64,000 nt of DNA from Flavobacterium circumlabens (GCF_004345565.1 NZ_SLWA01000010.1:29053-93052), one strand, 5' to 3'. Shown: positions 52,240 through 60,963, numbered from the stretch's first letter. The notes: generated by a model from the sequence alone, not told the origin. A program made the numbers and translations.

Positions 52240-53877
52240 ATGAATGTAACTGATTATACACACCTAATAAACAAACCCGATGCTATTACTGAAAAGCAAA
52301 CGGAAGCATTAGGCAATGTTCTGAATGAATTTCCTTATTTTCAAAGTGCCAGAGCATTGCGATTAAAAGGACTTTACAATCAGAATAGTTTTAAGTATAA
52401 TTATGCTTTAAAAGTTACGGCAGCTCATACTACAGATCGTTCCGTATTATTTGACTTTATCACTTCTGAAACCTTTGTCTCTATTCAAAATGAGTATTAC
52501 GATCAAAAACTCAAAGACCTTTTGAACATTACTGTTTTTGAAAGTGAAGTTGTAATACCTGAAATCCAGAAGGTTCCTGCAATAAGAATTGATCCGATCG
52601 AACAATCTATTTTGTCTTCTATAAGAGAAGCCACAACAGTAGTTTTTGAAGAACATAAAAAACCAGAAGAAAAACCAGTTGATGTTGTTGTTGAGCAACC
52701 TGTTCTGACTCCTGTAAAAGAAGAAGTTCCAGTTTTTATAGAAGAACCAATAGCAATCGAAGAAATCACTTTAGACTCTTTTGTAGAACAAATCGTTTCT
52801 CCTGCTGTCAAAGAAGAAGTTCCAATTGTTATTGAAGAACCCATTACAGTCGAAGAAATTACAATCGATTCTTTCGTAGAACAGTCAGTACCTACTTCTG
52901 TAGAAGAAGAAACTCCAATTGTTACGGAAGAACCAATTAGAGTAGAAGAGATTACAATTGATTCTTTTGTGGAACAGCCAGCTTCAACATCTGTAGAAGA
53001 AACCCCAACTGTTACGGAAGAACCAATTAGAGTAGAAGAGATTACAATTGATTCTTTTGTGGAACAGCCAGCTTCAACTTCTGTAGAAGAAACCCCAATT
53101 GTTACGGAAGAACCAATTATAGTGGAAGAGATTACAATTGATTCTTTTGTAGAACAGCCGGTGTCTGCTTCTGAAGAAGAAGAAACCCCAATTGTTACGG
53201 AAGAACCAATTATAGAGGAAGAAAGAGAACAAACTCCCGATATCCGTGTTGAACCGATTGAAGAATCCGTATATAATTCTATAAAACAAGCTACAACAGT
53301 TGTTTTTGAAGATTTAAAAGAAACTGAAGTACCAAAAGAAGTTGAAGTTTCTGAAACAGTAAAAAATGCCGAGGAAAATCTGGAAATCGGAAAACCTTTG
53401 GATTTTTCTGTTAATGAAAAACATTCTTTCCAGGAATGGCTGCAACTAGCCCGAACAGAACCTATTGACAGAACAAAAGAAGGTCCTGCAGAAAATAAAG
53501 AAAAGGTAAAAGAAGCCGAAAAAGCTCCTGAACCCATAACTCAGCCTGTTGCTGAAACAGAAGAAACGGAGTCAATTGAAGAAGAAAAAAAGAAAAAAGC
53601 AGAGATTATTAATAAATTTATACAAACGAATCCGAAAATTCCGCCTATAAAACCAACTGCAATTGTTCCAACAGTAATGCTGGACCCCAACAAAAACGAG
53701 GACAATTCGTATTTAATGACCGAAACTTTGGCGCGTGTATATCTGGAACAAAAAAAATATACAAAAGCGATACAAGCATATGAAATATTAATTTTGAAAT
53801 ATCCAGAAAAAATTAGTTTCTTTGCAGACCGTATTTCGGATATAAAGATTTTACAACAAAATAACAATAATAATTAA
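52240..53877 (+). CDS. TPR protein with Glu/Val tandem repeats
   Basis: 545 residues, very acidic, no signal peptide. Residues 1-125 are helical (DAITEKQTEALGNVLNEFPY, YYDQKLKDLLNI). The centre (about 168-325) is a tandem array of 30-31-residue units of the type EEPIRVEEITIDSFVEQ. Near the end a TPR motif is visible: ETLARVYLEQKKYTKAIQAYEILILKYPEK. The ends of the protein are conserved in Flavobacteriales as I recall; the repeats are probably lineage-specific. Function is unknown; TPR and position after lptE suggest a scaffold for envelope or division proteins (inference). Confidence 0.7.
   Translation: MNVTDYTHLINKPDAITEKQTEALGNVLNEFPYFQSARALRLKGLYNQNSFKYNYALKVTAAHTTDRSVLFDFITSETFVSIQNEYYDQKLKDLLNITVFESEVVIPEIQKVPAIRIDPIEQSILSSIREATTVVFEEHKKPEEKPVDVVVEQPVLTPVKEEVPVFIEEPIAIEEITLDSFVEQIVSPAVKEEVPIVIEEPITVEEITIDSFVEQSVPTSVEEETPIVTEEPIRVEEITIDSFVEQPASTSVEETPTVTEEPIRVEEITIDSFVEQPASTSVEETPIVTEEPIIVEEITIDSFVEQPVSASEEEETPIVTEEPIIEEEREQTPDIRVEPIEESVYNSIKQATTVVFEDLKETEVPKEVEVSETVKNAEENLEIGKPLDFSVNEKHSFQEWLQLARTEPIDRTKEGPAENKEKVKEAEKAPEPITQPVAETEETESIEEEKKKKAEIINKFIQTNPKIPPIKPTAIVPTVMLDPNKNEDNSYLMTETLARVYLEQKKYTKAIQAYEILILKYPEKISFFADRISDIKILQQNNNNN
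52741..53220 (+). repeat. 90/93-base in-frame tandem repeats
   Basis: Six unit starts of GAAGAACC(A/C)AT at about 52741, 52834, 52927, 53017, 53107 and 53199. Units 3-5 are almost identical in DNA, so recent expansion is likely; the first two have diverged. All units keep the frame. Confidence 0.85.
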
Positions 53878-53880
53878 ACA

Positions 53881-54219
53881 ATGAGCACATTTTCAATTTT
53901 TTTAGTTTTAATCACAATAGTTTGCTTTCTATTGATCGTAGTAATCATGGTTCAAAACCCTAAAGGAGGCGGATTGTCTTCTACTATCAGCGGAACTCAA
54001 ATGTTAGGTGGAGTACAAAAAACAACAGACTTTTTAGACAAAAGTACCTGGACGTTGGCTACTATCCTTATTGCATTAATCTTACTTTCAAGCTTAAGCT
54101 TTACAGGATCATTAAGTGATACAGATTCTAAACTTATTGAAAAAACGGAAGCACCTGCGACTACGCCTGCAGCTCCGGCACAAGGAACTCCTGCTCCGGC
54201 AGCTCCAGCAGCAAAATAA
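53881..54219 (+). CDS. secG: Preprotein translocase subunit SecG
   Basis: 112 residues. Two membrane helices (FSIFLVLITIVCFLLIVVIMVQ and LATILIALILLSSLSF) flank NPKGGGLSSTISGTQMLGG, the conserved SecG loop. The tail is Ala/Pro-rich, common in Bacteroidota SecG. It supports SecYE during protein export. It starts three bases after the TPR gene's stop and is followed by a terminator. Confidence 0.93.
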   Translation: MSTFSIFLVLITIVCFLLIVVIMVQNPKGGGLSSTISGTQMLGGVQKTTDFLDKSTWTLATILIALILLSSLSFTGSLSDTDSKLIEKTEAPATTPAAPAQGTPAPAAPAAK

Positions 54220-54240
54220 TATTTTTGATATAAAATTAAG

Positions 54241-54272
54241 ATGCCAGCCTGTCAAAGCTGGCATTTTTTTTA
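54241..54272 (+). terminator. Terminator after secG
   Basis: ATGCCAGC (54241-54248), an eight-base loop and GCTGGCAT (54257-54264) are followed by a run of T. Confidence 0.9.
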
Positions 54273-54297
54273 GGAAATAATGTCAGTTTTTTGAGCA

Positions 54298-54312
54298 TGG
54301 CACAATTTCTGA
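54298..54312 (+). promoter_or_regulatory. Weak sigma-54-like promoter before groES
   Basis: TGGCACAATTTCTGA matches the -24 half (TGGCAC) and keeps TG of the -12 half. It would start a transcript about 36 bases before groES. No CIRCE inverted repeat is present, so another heat-shock control is expected. Could be coincidental. Confidence 0.3.
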
Positions 54313-54359
54313 AAGTTTAATGAACGTTAAAAAAGTATAACCTAATATAATATAAAATT

Positions 54360-54635
54360 ATGGCTTTAAATATTAAACCGCTTTCAGACCGCGTACTTAT
54401 TGAGCCTGTAGCAGCTGAAACCAAAACTGCTTCAGGAATTTTCATTCCGGACACTGCCAAAGAGAAACCACAAAAAGGAACTGTAGTAGCCGTAGGAAAT
54501 GGATCTAAAGATCACACCATGACCGTGAAAGTTGGCGATACTGTTTTATATGGTAAATATGCCGGAACAGAATTAAAACTGGAAGGAACTGATTATCTGA
54601 TCATGCGTGAGGATGATATCTTAGCGATAATCTAA
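54360..54635 (+). CDS. groES: Co-chaperonin GroES
   Basis: 91 residues. IKPLSDRVLIEPVAAETKTASGIFIPDTAKEKPQKG carries the mobile loop that docks on GroEL; VLYGKYAGTELKLEGTDYLIMREDDILAII is the conserved end. It caps the GroEL cage as a heptamer. Separated from groEL by 130 bases that hold a repeat. Confidence 0.97.
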   Translation: MALNIKPLSDRVLIEPVAAETKTASGIFIPDTAKEKPQKGTVVAVGNGSKDHTMTVKVGDTVLYGKYAGTELKLEGTDYLIMREDDILAII

Positions 54636-54639
54636 AATT

Positions 54640-54755
54640 GCTGTAAGCTATAAGCTGCAGGCTTTTGAAAAAGCTCAAAGCAAAATTTACAAATTAAAAA
54701 CAAATACTAATTCAGCAGTAGGAAAAGCCTAAAGCTTAAAGCCTCCTGCCTAAAG
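54640..54755. repeat. AAGCTTAAAGCC palindromic repeat between groES and groEL
   Basis: The left side has GCTGTAAGCTATAAGCTGCAGGCTTTTG, the right side AAAGCCTAAAGCTTAAAGCCTCCTGCC. They are imperfect inverted repeats about 60 bases apart. The unit fills the gap within a normally tight operon. Confidence 0.65.
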
Positions 54756-54765
54756 CAAAAATAGA

Positions 54766-56394
54766 ATGGCAAAAGATATAAAATTTGATATTGAAGCACG
54801 TGACGGATTAAAACGTGGTGTTGATGCATTGGCAAATGCTGTAAAAGTAACTCTTGGACCAAAAGGTCGTAACGTAATTATCGGAAAATCATTTGGTGGA
54901 CCAACAGTTACCAAAGATGGAGTTTCGGTTGCAAAAGAAATCGAATTAAAAGACCCATTAGAAAATATGGGTGCACAAATGGTGAAGGAAGTTGCTTCTA
55001 AAACCAATGACTTAGCAGGAGACGGAACTACAACTGCTACAGTTTTAGCTCAGGCGATTGTAAAAGAAGGTTTGAAAAACGTTGCTGCAGGAGCAAATCC
55101 AATGGACTTGAAACGCGGTATCGATAAAGCAGTTGAAGCTATCGTTGCTGACCTTGCAAAACAAGCTAAAGTTGTTGGAAGTGATTCTGATAAAATCAAA
55201 CAAATTGCTTCTATCTCTGCAAACAATGACGAAGTGATTGGTGATTTGATCGCTACTGCTTTCGCTAAAGTAGGTAAAGAAGGGGTAATTACTGTTGAAG
55301 AGGCTAAAGGAACAGATACTTACGTTGATGTTGTTGAAGGAATGCAGTTTGACAGAGGATATCTTTCCCCATATTTCGTTACAAATCCGGAGAAAATGGA
55401 AGTTGAATTAGACTCTCCATACATCTTATTATACGACAAAAAAGTATCTTCTTTAAAAGAATTACTACCAGTTTTAGAGCCGGTTGCACAATCAGGAAAA
55501 CCATTATTGATTATTGCTGAAGATGTTGACGGAGAAGCGCTGTCTACTCTTGTAGTAAATAAATTAAGAGGTGCTCTTAAAATTGCTGCTGTAAAAGCTC
55601 CTGGTTTTGGAGACAGAAGAAAAGCAATGTTAGAAGATATTGCCATCTTAACGGGTGGTACTGTAATTTCTGAAGAAAGAGGATACACTTTAGAAAACAC
55701 TACAATTGAAATGTTAGGAACTGCAAAAAGAGTTTCTATCGATAAAGACAACACTACAATTGTAAGTGGTGCTGGTGAAGCTGATATCATCAAAAACAGA
55801 GTAAACCAAATTAAAGGTCAGATGGAAACTACAACATCTGATTATGATAAAGAAAAATTACAGGAGCGTTTGGCTAAATTAGCCGGTGGTGTTGCTGTTC
55901 TTTATGTTGGTGCTGCTTCTGAAGTTGAAATGAAAGAGAAAAAAGACAGAGTTGACGATGCTTTACACGCAACTCGTGCTGCTGTTGAAGAAGGAATCGT
56001 TGCTGGTGGTGGTGTAGCCCTTTTAAGAGCTAAAGCTGCATTAGCAGACCTTAAAGCCGATAACGCTGACGAAGCAACCGGAATCCAGATTGTAGCGCGT
56101 GCTGTTGAATCTCCGTTAAGAACTATTGTTGAAAATGCAGGTCTTGAAGGTTCTGTAGTGGTAGCAAAAGTAGGTGAAGGTTCTGGTGACTTTGGATACA
56201 ATGCCAAAACTGACGAATATGTAGACATGCTTAAAGCAGGAATTATCGATCCTAAAAAAGTAACTCGTGTAGCGTTAGAAAATGCTGCTTCTGTTGCGGG
56301 AATGATCTTAACTACAGAGTGTGCCTTAATTGATATTAAAGAAGAAAACGGAGGCGGAATGCCAATGGGTGGCGGTATGCCGGGAATGATGTAA
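54766..56394 (+). CDS. groEL: Chaperonin GroEL
   Basis: 542 residues with every family marker: VTLGPKGRNVIIGKSFGGP, the ATPase loop GDGTTTATVLAQ, and a GGMP-type tail (GGGMPMGGGMPGMM). It forms the folding cage with GroES. Length is normal. A strong terminator follows at once. Confidence 0.98.
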   Translation: MAKDIKFDIEARDGLKRGVDALANAVKVTLGPKGRNVIIGKSFGGPTVTKDGVSVAKEIELKDPLENMGAQMVKEVASKTNDLAGDGTTTATVLAQAIVKEGLKNVAAGANPMDLKRGIDKAVEAIVADLAKQAKVVGSDSDKIKQIASISANNDEVIGDLIATAFAKVGKEGVITVEEAKGTDTYVDVVEGMQFDRGYLSPYFVTNPEKMEVELDSPYILLYDKKVSSLKELLPVLEPVAQSGKPLLIIAEDVDGEALSTLVVNKLRGALKIAAVKAPGFGDRRKAMLEDIAILTGGTVISEERGYTLENTTIEMLGTAKRVSIDKDNTTIVSGAGEADIIKNRVNQIKGQMETTTSDYDKEKLQERLAKLAGGVAVLYVGAASEVEMKEKKDRVDDALHATRAAVEEGIVAGGGVALLRAKAALADLKADNADEATGIQIVARAVESPLRTIVENAGLEGSVVVAKVGEGSGDFGYNAKTDEYVDMLKAGIIDPKKVTRVALENAASVAGMILTTECALIDIKEENGGGMPMGGGMPGMM

Positions 56395-56419
56395 TCGTTC
56401 TTCACTTCTTACTTTATAA

Positions 56420-56457
56420 AACGCCAAATAGCAAATTGCTGTTTGGCGTTTTTTTAT
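56420..56457 (+). terminator. Terminator after groEL
   Basis: AACGCCAAA (56420-56428) pairs with TTTGGCGTT (56442-56450), with an inner GCAAATTGC, followed by seven T. Confidence 0.92.
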
Positions 56458-56464
56458 CAGTTGC

Positions 56465-56530
56465 AGTCTCAGTCGCAGCCGCAGTAACTGTTTACAAAAA
56501 TTTAATGATTGCAAAACTGCGACTGAGACT
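56465..56530. repeat. AGTCTCAGTCGCAG inverted repeat
   Basis: AGTCTCAGTCGCAG (56465-56478) and its perfect reverse complement CTGCGACTGAGACT (56517-56530) enclose 38 bases; more GCGACT words follow. It shares words with the CTGAGA array at 33972 and with GCGAGACTGCGGCTG near 36059. Confidence 0.85.
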
Positions 56531-56550
56531 ATAAACTGCGACTATTTAAA

Positions 56551-56558
56551 TATCTTTG
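56551..56558 (+). promoter_or_regulatory. -7 promoter element TATCTTTG
   Basis: TATCTTTG fits TAnnTTTG 20 bases before the phosphodiesterase start. No clear -33 element because the upstream DNA is repeat. Confidence 0.5.
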
Positions 56559-56578
56559 CAGCTCTATTAAATTACAAA

Positions 56579-57802
56579 ATGAGAAAATTCACTACTCACC
56601 TGTTCCTTTTTACATTTTTACTTCTTACCACTTTTTCACATGCCCAGACCAATAAAGACACTTACGTAGTCTTAGTTTCAATGGATGGATTTCGTTGGGA
56701 TTATGCCAAACATTTCAAACTTCAGAATCTTGATAAAATTGCCAAAGAGGGTGTTCATGCAAAATCAATGAAACCTTCCTATCCAAGTAAAACTTTTCCG
56801 AATCATTATTCTATAGTAACAGGACTGTATCCGGATCATCATGGTATTATTAATAACGTTTTTTATGATGCTCAACTTAACGAATCCTTCTCCTTATCAT
56901 CGAATGCTAAAAATGATTCCCGATTTTATGGCGGAAACCCCATTTGGAATGTTGCCGAACAACAAGGAGTAAAAACAGCTTCTTTTTTCTGGCCGGGATC
57001 AAATACCGATCAGAAAAGACCTGGTATTTACAAAAAGTATGACGATAAAGTATCGTACGAAAGCCGAATGGACACCGTAATAAAATGGCTGCAGCTTCCT
57101 GAAAAACAAAGACCTCATCTGATTACTTTATACTTTGACCAGCCCGATCATACCGGACACGACTTTGGTCCGCTTTCTGCTGAAAACAAAAAAGTAATCA
57201 TTCAGATGGATTCTATTATGGGACAATTGTCTTCAAAACTGGATCAGTTGCCTATCGGGAAACAAATCAATTTAATCATCGTTTCCGATCACGGAATGGC
57301 CGATATCAGCAATGCTAAAAAGGTTGCCATTTTAGACTATCTAAAACCCGAATGGTTAGGGTACAAAGCCGTTATTAATCCGATTATGAGCTTGCAGGCC
57401 AAACCCGGTTGTCAGGATTCCATCGCAGCAGCTTTAAAAAAAGTACCGCATATCAAATTATGGAGAGCCGGAAAATTGCCCAAAAGATTGCACTATGGCA
57501 CGAATCCGCGGGTGCATGATTTTGTTATTGAAGCCGAGAAAGGATATAGTTTAGTAAATGATAAAGACCAAAAGATAAAAGGAGGAACACACGGATACGA
57601 CAATAAAAACAAAGACATGCAGGCTATTTTTTACGCAAAAGGCCCTGCTTTTAAAGTGAATAAAGAAGTCAGATCTTTTCAGAACGTTTCGGTTTATCCT
57701 TTAATCGCCCATATCTTAGGATTGAAAATAGATGAAGTGGACGGAAAGTTCAGCGAAGTGGAGGGGTTAATGAGGAAATTAGATAATGAGAAAATGAGAT
57801 AA
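56579..57802 (+). CDS. Nucleotide pyrophosphatase/phosphodiesterase (NPP)
   Basis: 407 residues with a signal peptide (MRKFTTHLFLFTFLLLTTFSHAQ). The alkaline-phosphatase-superfamily metal and nucleophile motifs are present: VLVSMDGFRWDY (Asp36), PSKTFPNHYSIVTG (Thr72 nucleophile), DQPDHTGHDFG, IIVSDHGM and GTHGYDN. NPP enzymes cleave phosphodiester bonds of nucleotides or phospholipids outside the cytoplasm. The last codons (KLDNEKMR) are encoded by one arm of a GATAATGAG inverted repeat that also spans the stop of the convergent gene, so the original C-terminus may have been altered. Confidence 0.9.
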   Translation: MRKFTTHLFLFTFLLLTTFSHAQTNKDTYVVLVSMDGFRWDYAKHFKLQNLDKIAKEGVHAKSMKPSYPSKTFPNHYSIVTGLYPDHHGIINNVFYDAQLNESFSLSSNAKNDSRFYGGNPIWNVAEQQGVKTASFFWPGSNTDQKRPGIYKKYDDKVSYESRMDTVIKWLQLPEKQRPHLITLYFDQPDHTGHDFGPLSAENKKVIIQMDSIMGQLSSKLDQLPIGKQINLIIVSDHGMADISNAKKVAILDYLKPEWLGYKAVINPIMSLQAKPGCQDSIAAALKKVPHIKLWRAGKLPKRLHYGTNPRVHDFVIEAEKGYSLVNDKDQKIKGGTHGYDNKNKDMQAIFYAKGPAFKVNKEVRSFQNVSVYPLIAHILGLKIDEVDGKFSEVEGLMRKLDNEKMR

Positions 57803-57851
57803 TGTTTAAAATTTTCTAATTATCTCCTTGACAAATTATCTCATTATCTAA
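57779..57851. repeat. GATAATGAG inverted repeat across two stop codons
   Basis: TTAGATAATGAGA (57779-57791) and its perfect reverse complement TCTCATTATCTAA (57839-57851) enclose 47 bases with inner AGATAAT/ATTATCT words. The left arm lies in the phosphodiesterase coding end; the right arm covers the stop of the minus-strand SulP gene. Confidence 0.85.
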
Positions 57852-59377
57852 CTCACCACTTTATAAGTCGGATCTTCAATTACATTTACCTTAATTACTG
57901 CTTCGGCATTTTTGAGCAGCAGGATGCAATCAGGGCTCAAATGCGTCAGTTCGACCGTTTTGTTTAACTGACTGTATTTTTTCGTCAGATTATTCAAAGC
58001 TTCAATAGCAGACATATCGGCTATACGGCTTTCTTTAAAATCAATAATCACGTGACCGGGATCGTTCTGAATATCGAATTTTTCCATAAAAGCAGCTATT
58101 GAACCGAAGAATAAAGGCCCGTAAATTTCATAGTGTTTTACACCTTCTTCATCCGTGAAATGTCTTGCGCGAATTCTTTTGGCACTTTCCCAGGCAAAAA
58201 CCAATGCCGAAATAATAACTCCAATTAATACCGCCAAGGCCAGATTATGCAGCAGAATTGTAATGAGGGCAACCAATATTCCAACAAAAATATCATGTTT
58301 GGGCATCTTATTTATAATCCTGAAACTTGCCCATTCGAAAGTCGTTATTGCCACCATCATCATCACCCCAACCAAAGCCGCCATTGGTAATTTTCCGATT
58401 ACCGGAGCACCAAAAAGTATGATGATCAAAATGGTCAGTGACGCAATTATTCCGGAAAGTCTGGCTCTCGAACCTGCCGAAAGATTCACCAGTGTCTGTG
58501 CAATCATCGGGCAGCCGCCCATTCCAAAGAAGAAACCGTTTAAGATATTCGAACTTCCCTGGGCAATACATTCCCGATTGCTGTTTCCGCGGGTTCCCGT
58601 AATTTCGTCCACCAGATTTAAGGTTAGCAGCCCTTCTGTTAAACCAACAGCTGCAACGATTACCGAATACGGAAATATTACTTTAAGCGTATCAAAAGAA
58701 AAAGGAATATTGGGAATATGAAAAGGCGGAAATCCACCCTGAACAGAAGCAATATCTTCTACTGTTTTGGTATCAATATGAAACAAAAGTACAATAGCGA
58801 AAACCACCATTATGGCAACCAAAGAAGCCGGAACTGTTTTTGTAATTTTAGGAAAAAGAAGAACAATACCCACTGTCAAACCAACCAAACCCAACATAAT
58901 GTAAAGCGGTGTGCCCTGTAGCCAGGAAACCTGCCCGTTTACAACCGTTTTAAATTGTTCCAGCTGCGACATAAAAATAACAACAGCAAGTCCGTTTACA
59001 AAACCAAACATGACGGGCTGCGGCACCAGTCTGATAAATTTTCCGAGTTTAAAAAGTCCGATACAGATTTGTACGATTCCACCGAGTGCGACCGCTGCAA
59101 ACACATATTCAATTCCATGCGATTTCATCAGGGCGATCAGAACAATTACCGTTGCTCCTGCCCCACCCGAAATCATTCCGGGTCTGCCGCCAAAAACAGC
59201 GGTAACCAAACCGGCAATAAAAGCAGCGTATAAACCAACCAACGGAGGAAAACCAGCCAGAATGGCGAACGATAAGGATTCGGGAATCATGGTCATGGCT
59301 ACGGTTAGCCCTGCTAAAATTTCATTTTTATAATTAACCTTTTGCGAAAAGTCAAAGAGGGAGTACGCTTTTTTCAT
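57848..59377 (-). CDS. SulP family anion transporter with STAS domain
   Basis: 509 residues. The N-terminal region holds the SulP membrane core (AGLTVAMTMIPESLSFAILAGFPPLVGLYAAF, then FGGRPGMISGGAGATVIVLIAL, FGMGGCPMIAQTLVN). The cytoplasmic tail is a STAS domain (HYEIYGPLFFGSIAAF and VIIDFKESRIADMSAIEAL, where Ser is the usual regulatory site). SulP proteins carry sulfate, bicarbonate or dicarboxylates. There is no adjacent sulfate-assimilation or carbonic anhydrase gene, so the substrate is open. Confidence 0.92.
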   Translation of the reverse strand: MKKAYSLFDFSQKVNYKNEILAGLTVAMTMIPESLSFAILAGFPPLVGLYAAFIAGLVTAVFGGRPGMISGGAGATVIVLIALMKSHGIEYVFAAVALGGIVQICIGLFKLGKFIRLVPQPVMFGFVNGLAVVIFMSQLEQFKTVVNGQVSWLQGTPLYIMLGLVGLTVGIVLLFPKITKTVPASLVAIMVVFAIVLLFHIDTKTVEDIASVQGGFPPFHIPNIPFSFDTLKVIFPYSVIVAAVGLTEGLLTLNLVDEITGTRGNSNRECIAQGSSNILNGFFFGMGGCPMIAQTLVNLSAGSRARLSGIIASLTILIIILFGAPVIGKLPMAALVGVMMMVAITTFEWASFRIINKMPKHDIFVGILVALITILLHNLALAVLIGVIISALVFAWESAKRIRARHFTDEEGVKHYEIYGPLFFGSIAAFMEKFDIQNDPGHVIIDFKESRIADMSAIEALNNLTKKYSQLNKTVELTHLSPDCILLLKNAEAVIKVNVIEDPTYKVVS

Positions 59378-59621
59378 AAGAGCACAAATTTAAAAAATTA
59401 TGCGCATAAACAGAACAAACATTCTCAATACTGAAAAAGTCCGGAAATTTATTATCCGGAAGAAACCGTTCTTTTTTAAAACTGATTCAATAATAACAAT
59501 ACAACCGAAAGGATAAAACTAATCATATAATAATTTATTGGAAGCCTTTTTCTGGCTTGAATGTAACGTATGGTGAAGAAATTATGACAGCAAAAGTATC
59601 ATTAATCTTTTATATAAAAAC

Positions 59622-59656
59622 GGGTATTTTCCCCTGATTTTGACCAGGAAAAATAC
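59622..59656 (-). terminator. Terminator of 71-residue gene
   Basis: On the minus strand GGTATTTTTCCTG and CAGGGGAAAATACC pair across an eight-base loop, then CGTTTTTAT. It lies 20 bases after the small gene's stop. The rest of 59378-59621 is AT-rich, with no frame worth calling. Confidence 0.65.
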
Positions 59657-59675
59657 CTCCGGTATGCTATAAATA

Positions 59676-59888
59676 TTATTCTAAAGGCACACAGATATAA
59701 CCCAGGCAGTTGACATAGTCTATTATGTTTTTGGGTTCTAATGCAACACCCTCAACTCTTAAGATTTTGTCACAGTCCTCCAGGTCAAAATTGACTTTAT
59801 AATGTGGAAACTGAGTCTGGATAACCGCAATGATATAATTTTTGTCCAGTTCTCTCTGAACATTTGTTTTAAAAACCTCAACTGCCAT
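59676..59888 (-). CDS. Small HMA-like ferredoxin-fold protein
   Basis: 70 residues from the ATG at 59888 (the TTG two codons upstream is less likely). The alternation VFKTNVQ, helix LDKNYIIAVIQTQFP, KVNFDLEDCDKILRVEG, helix PKNIIDYVNCLGYICVPL is the beta-alpha-beta-beta-alpha-beta order of HMA/copper-chaperone-like folds, but the CxxC metal site is missing from the first loop. It therefore probably does not bind copper in the normal way. Own terminator downstream; upstream it is 43 bases from the DUF6268 gene's end. Confidence 0.55.
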   Translation of the reverse strand: MAVEVFKTNVQRELDKNYIIAVIQTQFPHYKVNFDLEDCDKILRVEGVALEPKNIIDYVNCLGYICVPLE

Positions 59889-59930
59889 AATCAATTATTT
59901 TAAGTACTAAAAAACCGTAATTCTAATTTT

Positions 59931-60911
59931 CTAAAAAGGGTTGTACGATATTCCGAATCTAAAATACCCCTGGGTGTCTTCTTTATGATCGTAAACATAT
60001 CGATTGGTGCGCTCTCCCTTTTCGGTAATTCTGGTGCTTAAAACGTTATTCACGCCGCCTTTTATCATGCCAATTACCTTTGGTGAGAAGTGATATTCAT
60101 AAGTAATACCCGATTTTAGTTCCAGCTGGTTTAACTCATAAATTCCTTTTAAATTTGAGGTATTTAAATTTAAGTAAAAATTTTCTGAATTTAACTCCGT
60201 TCCTAAGGAAATTCTTCCATTTTCTAAAAGCTCCCTCCTGAACAGCAAACGCTGCGGAAGAATAAAATCAATATCCCATTTCGAATTTTCGAACTTATGG
60301 TTATACGTAAAAAGCGGTGTAACCGGGATAATAGCAGAAGGATCTAACATGGCCAGCGCTCCAATGGTTATAGTTGTACTGGCCGTTCTTTTAAGCACCA
60401 AACTGGCCGTTGCAAAACCTTTTACCCGTTGCACATTCTCCTCGTTTCCGTCTACCGTAGCGGTTGCGTTGTAAATAATAGGCTTCTTAAAAAGTGTAGA
60501 CATATAGGTCGCACTTACAGCCGCAGCGAGGTAATGAAAATCCTGCTGATTCCTGGTGTAGGATGTCGCTGTATTATAATTGTAAATAGTTCCGAAATTG
60601 TAGGTTTCATATTTATAACGAAGCGAAGCTGTTAAAATAAAGCGCTTCGAATCAGATACGTAAAACGGCATATTAAATGCTGCTTTTAGTCGGCTATGGC
60701 TTTCAATTCTGCCTCTTTCCAAATCATTCCCAAAAAGCTCCGAATCATAATTGGCCGGGCCTAATTGTTCGTATTGTACATCAAAAGTCCGGGTGGTCGG
60801 GAATTTGTCGGTTATTGCTTTAGCAAAAGTTTTCATACCCGGTTCTTTTTCCTGAGCCATAATTTGCAACGATGTACAGACGAATAATACAGAAATGATT
60901 TTTGCTCTCAT
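59931..60911 (-). CDS. DUF6268 outer-membrane beta-barrel protein
   Basis: 326 residues with a signal peptide (MRAKIISVLFVCTSLQIMAQ). The body is a string of amphipathic beta strands (for example RFILTASLRYKYETYNFGT, KVIGMIKGGVNNVL) and it ends in YFRFGISYNPF, a C-terminal aromatic typical of outer-membrane barrels. The pattern fits the Bacteroidota DUF6268 family. It lies divergent from a LytS/LytTR pair, with repeats that look like a LytTR site between them, so the pair likely controls it. Ligand or function unknown. Confidence 0.75.
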   Translation of the reverse strand: MRAKIISVLFVCTSLQIMAQEKEPGMKTFAKAITDKFPTTRTFDVQYEQLGPANYDSELFGNDLERGRIESHSRLKAAFNMPFYVSDSKRFILTASLRYKYETYNFGTIYNYNTATSYTRNQQDFHYLAAAVSATYMSTLFKKPIIYNATATVDGNEENVQRVKGFATASLVLKRTASTTITIGALAMLDPSAIIPVTPLFTYNHKFENSKWDIDFILPQRLLFRRELLENGRISLGTELNSENFYLNLNTSNLKGIYELNQLELKSGITYEYHFSPKVIGMIKGGVNNVLSTRITEKGERTNRYVYDHKEDTQGYFRFGISYNPF

Positions 60912-60963
60912 AAATTGGCTTAAAATTTAATTGTTCCCGGGATTGCTGATTGAAACCCTGGAT

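Noticed and set aside
52503..53537. 344-codon open frame on the minus strand, Ser/Thr/Gly-rich
   Set aside because: It is the mirror of the Glu/Val tandem repeats of the TPR gene; the repetitive codons avoid stops on both strands. No start context and no family.
55320..56405. Minus-strand open frames within groEL
   Set aside because: Antisense of a highly conserved gene; no independent motifs.
59676..59888. Copper chaperone
   Set aside because: Strand-helix order fits an HMA-like fold but the CxxC metal site is missing.
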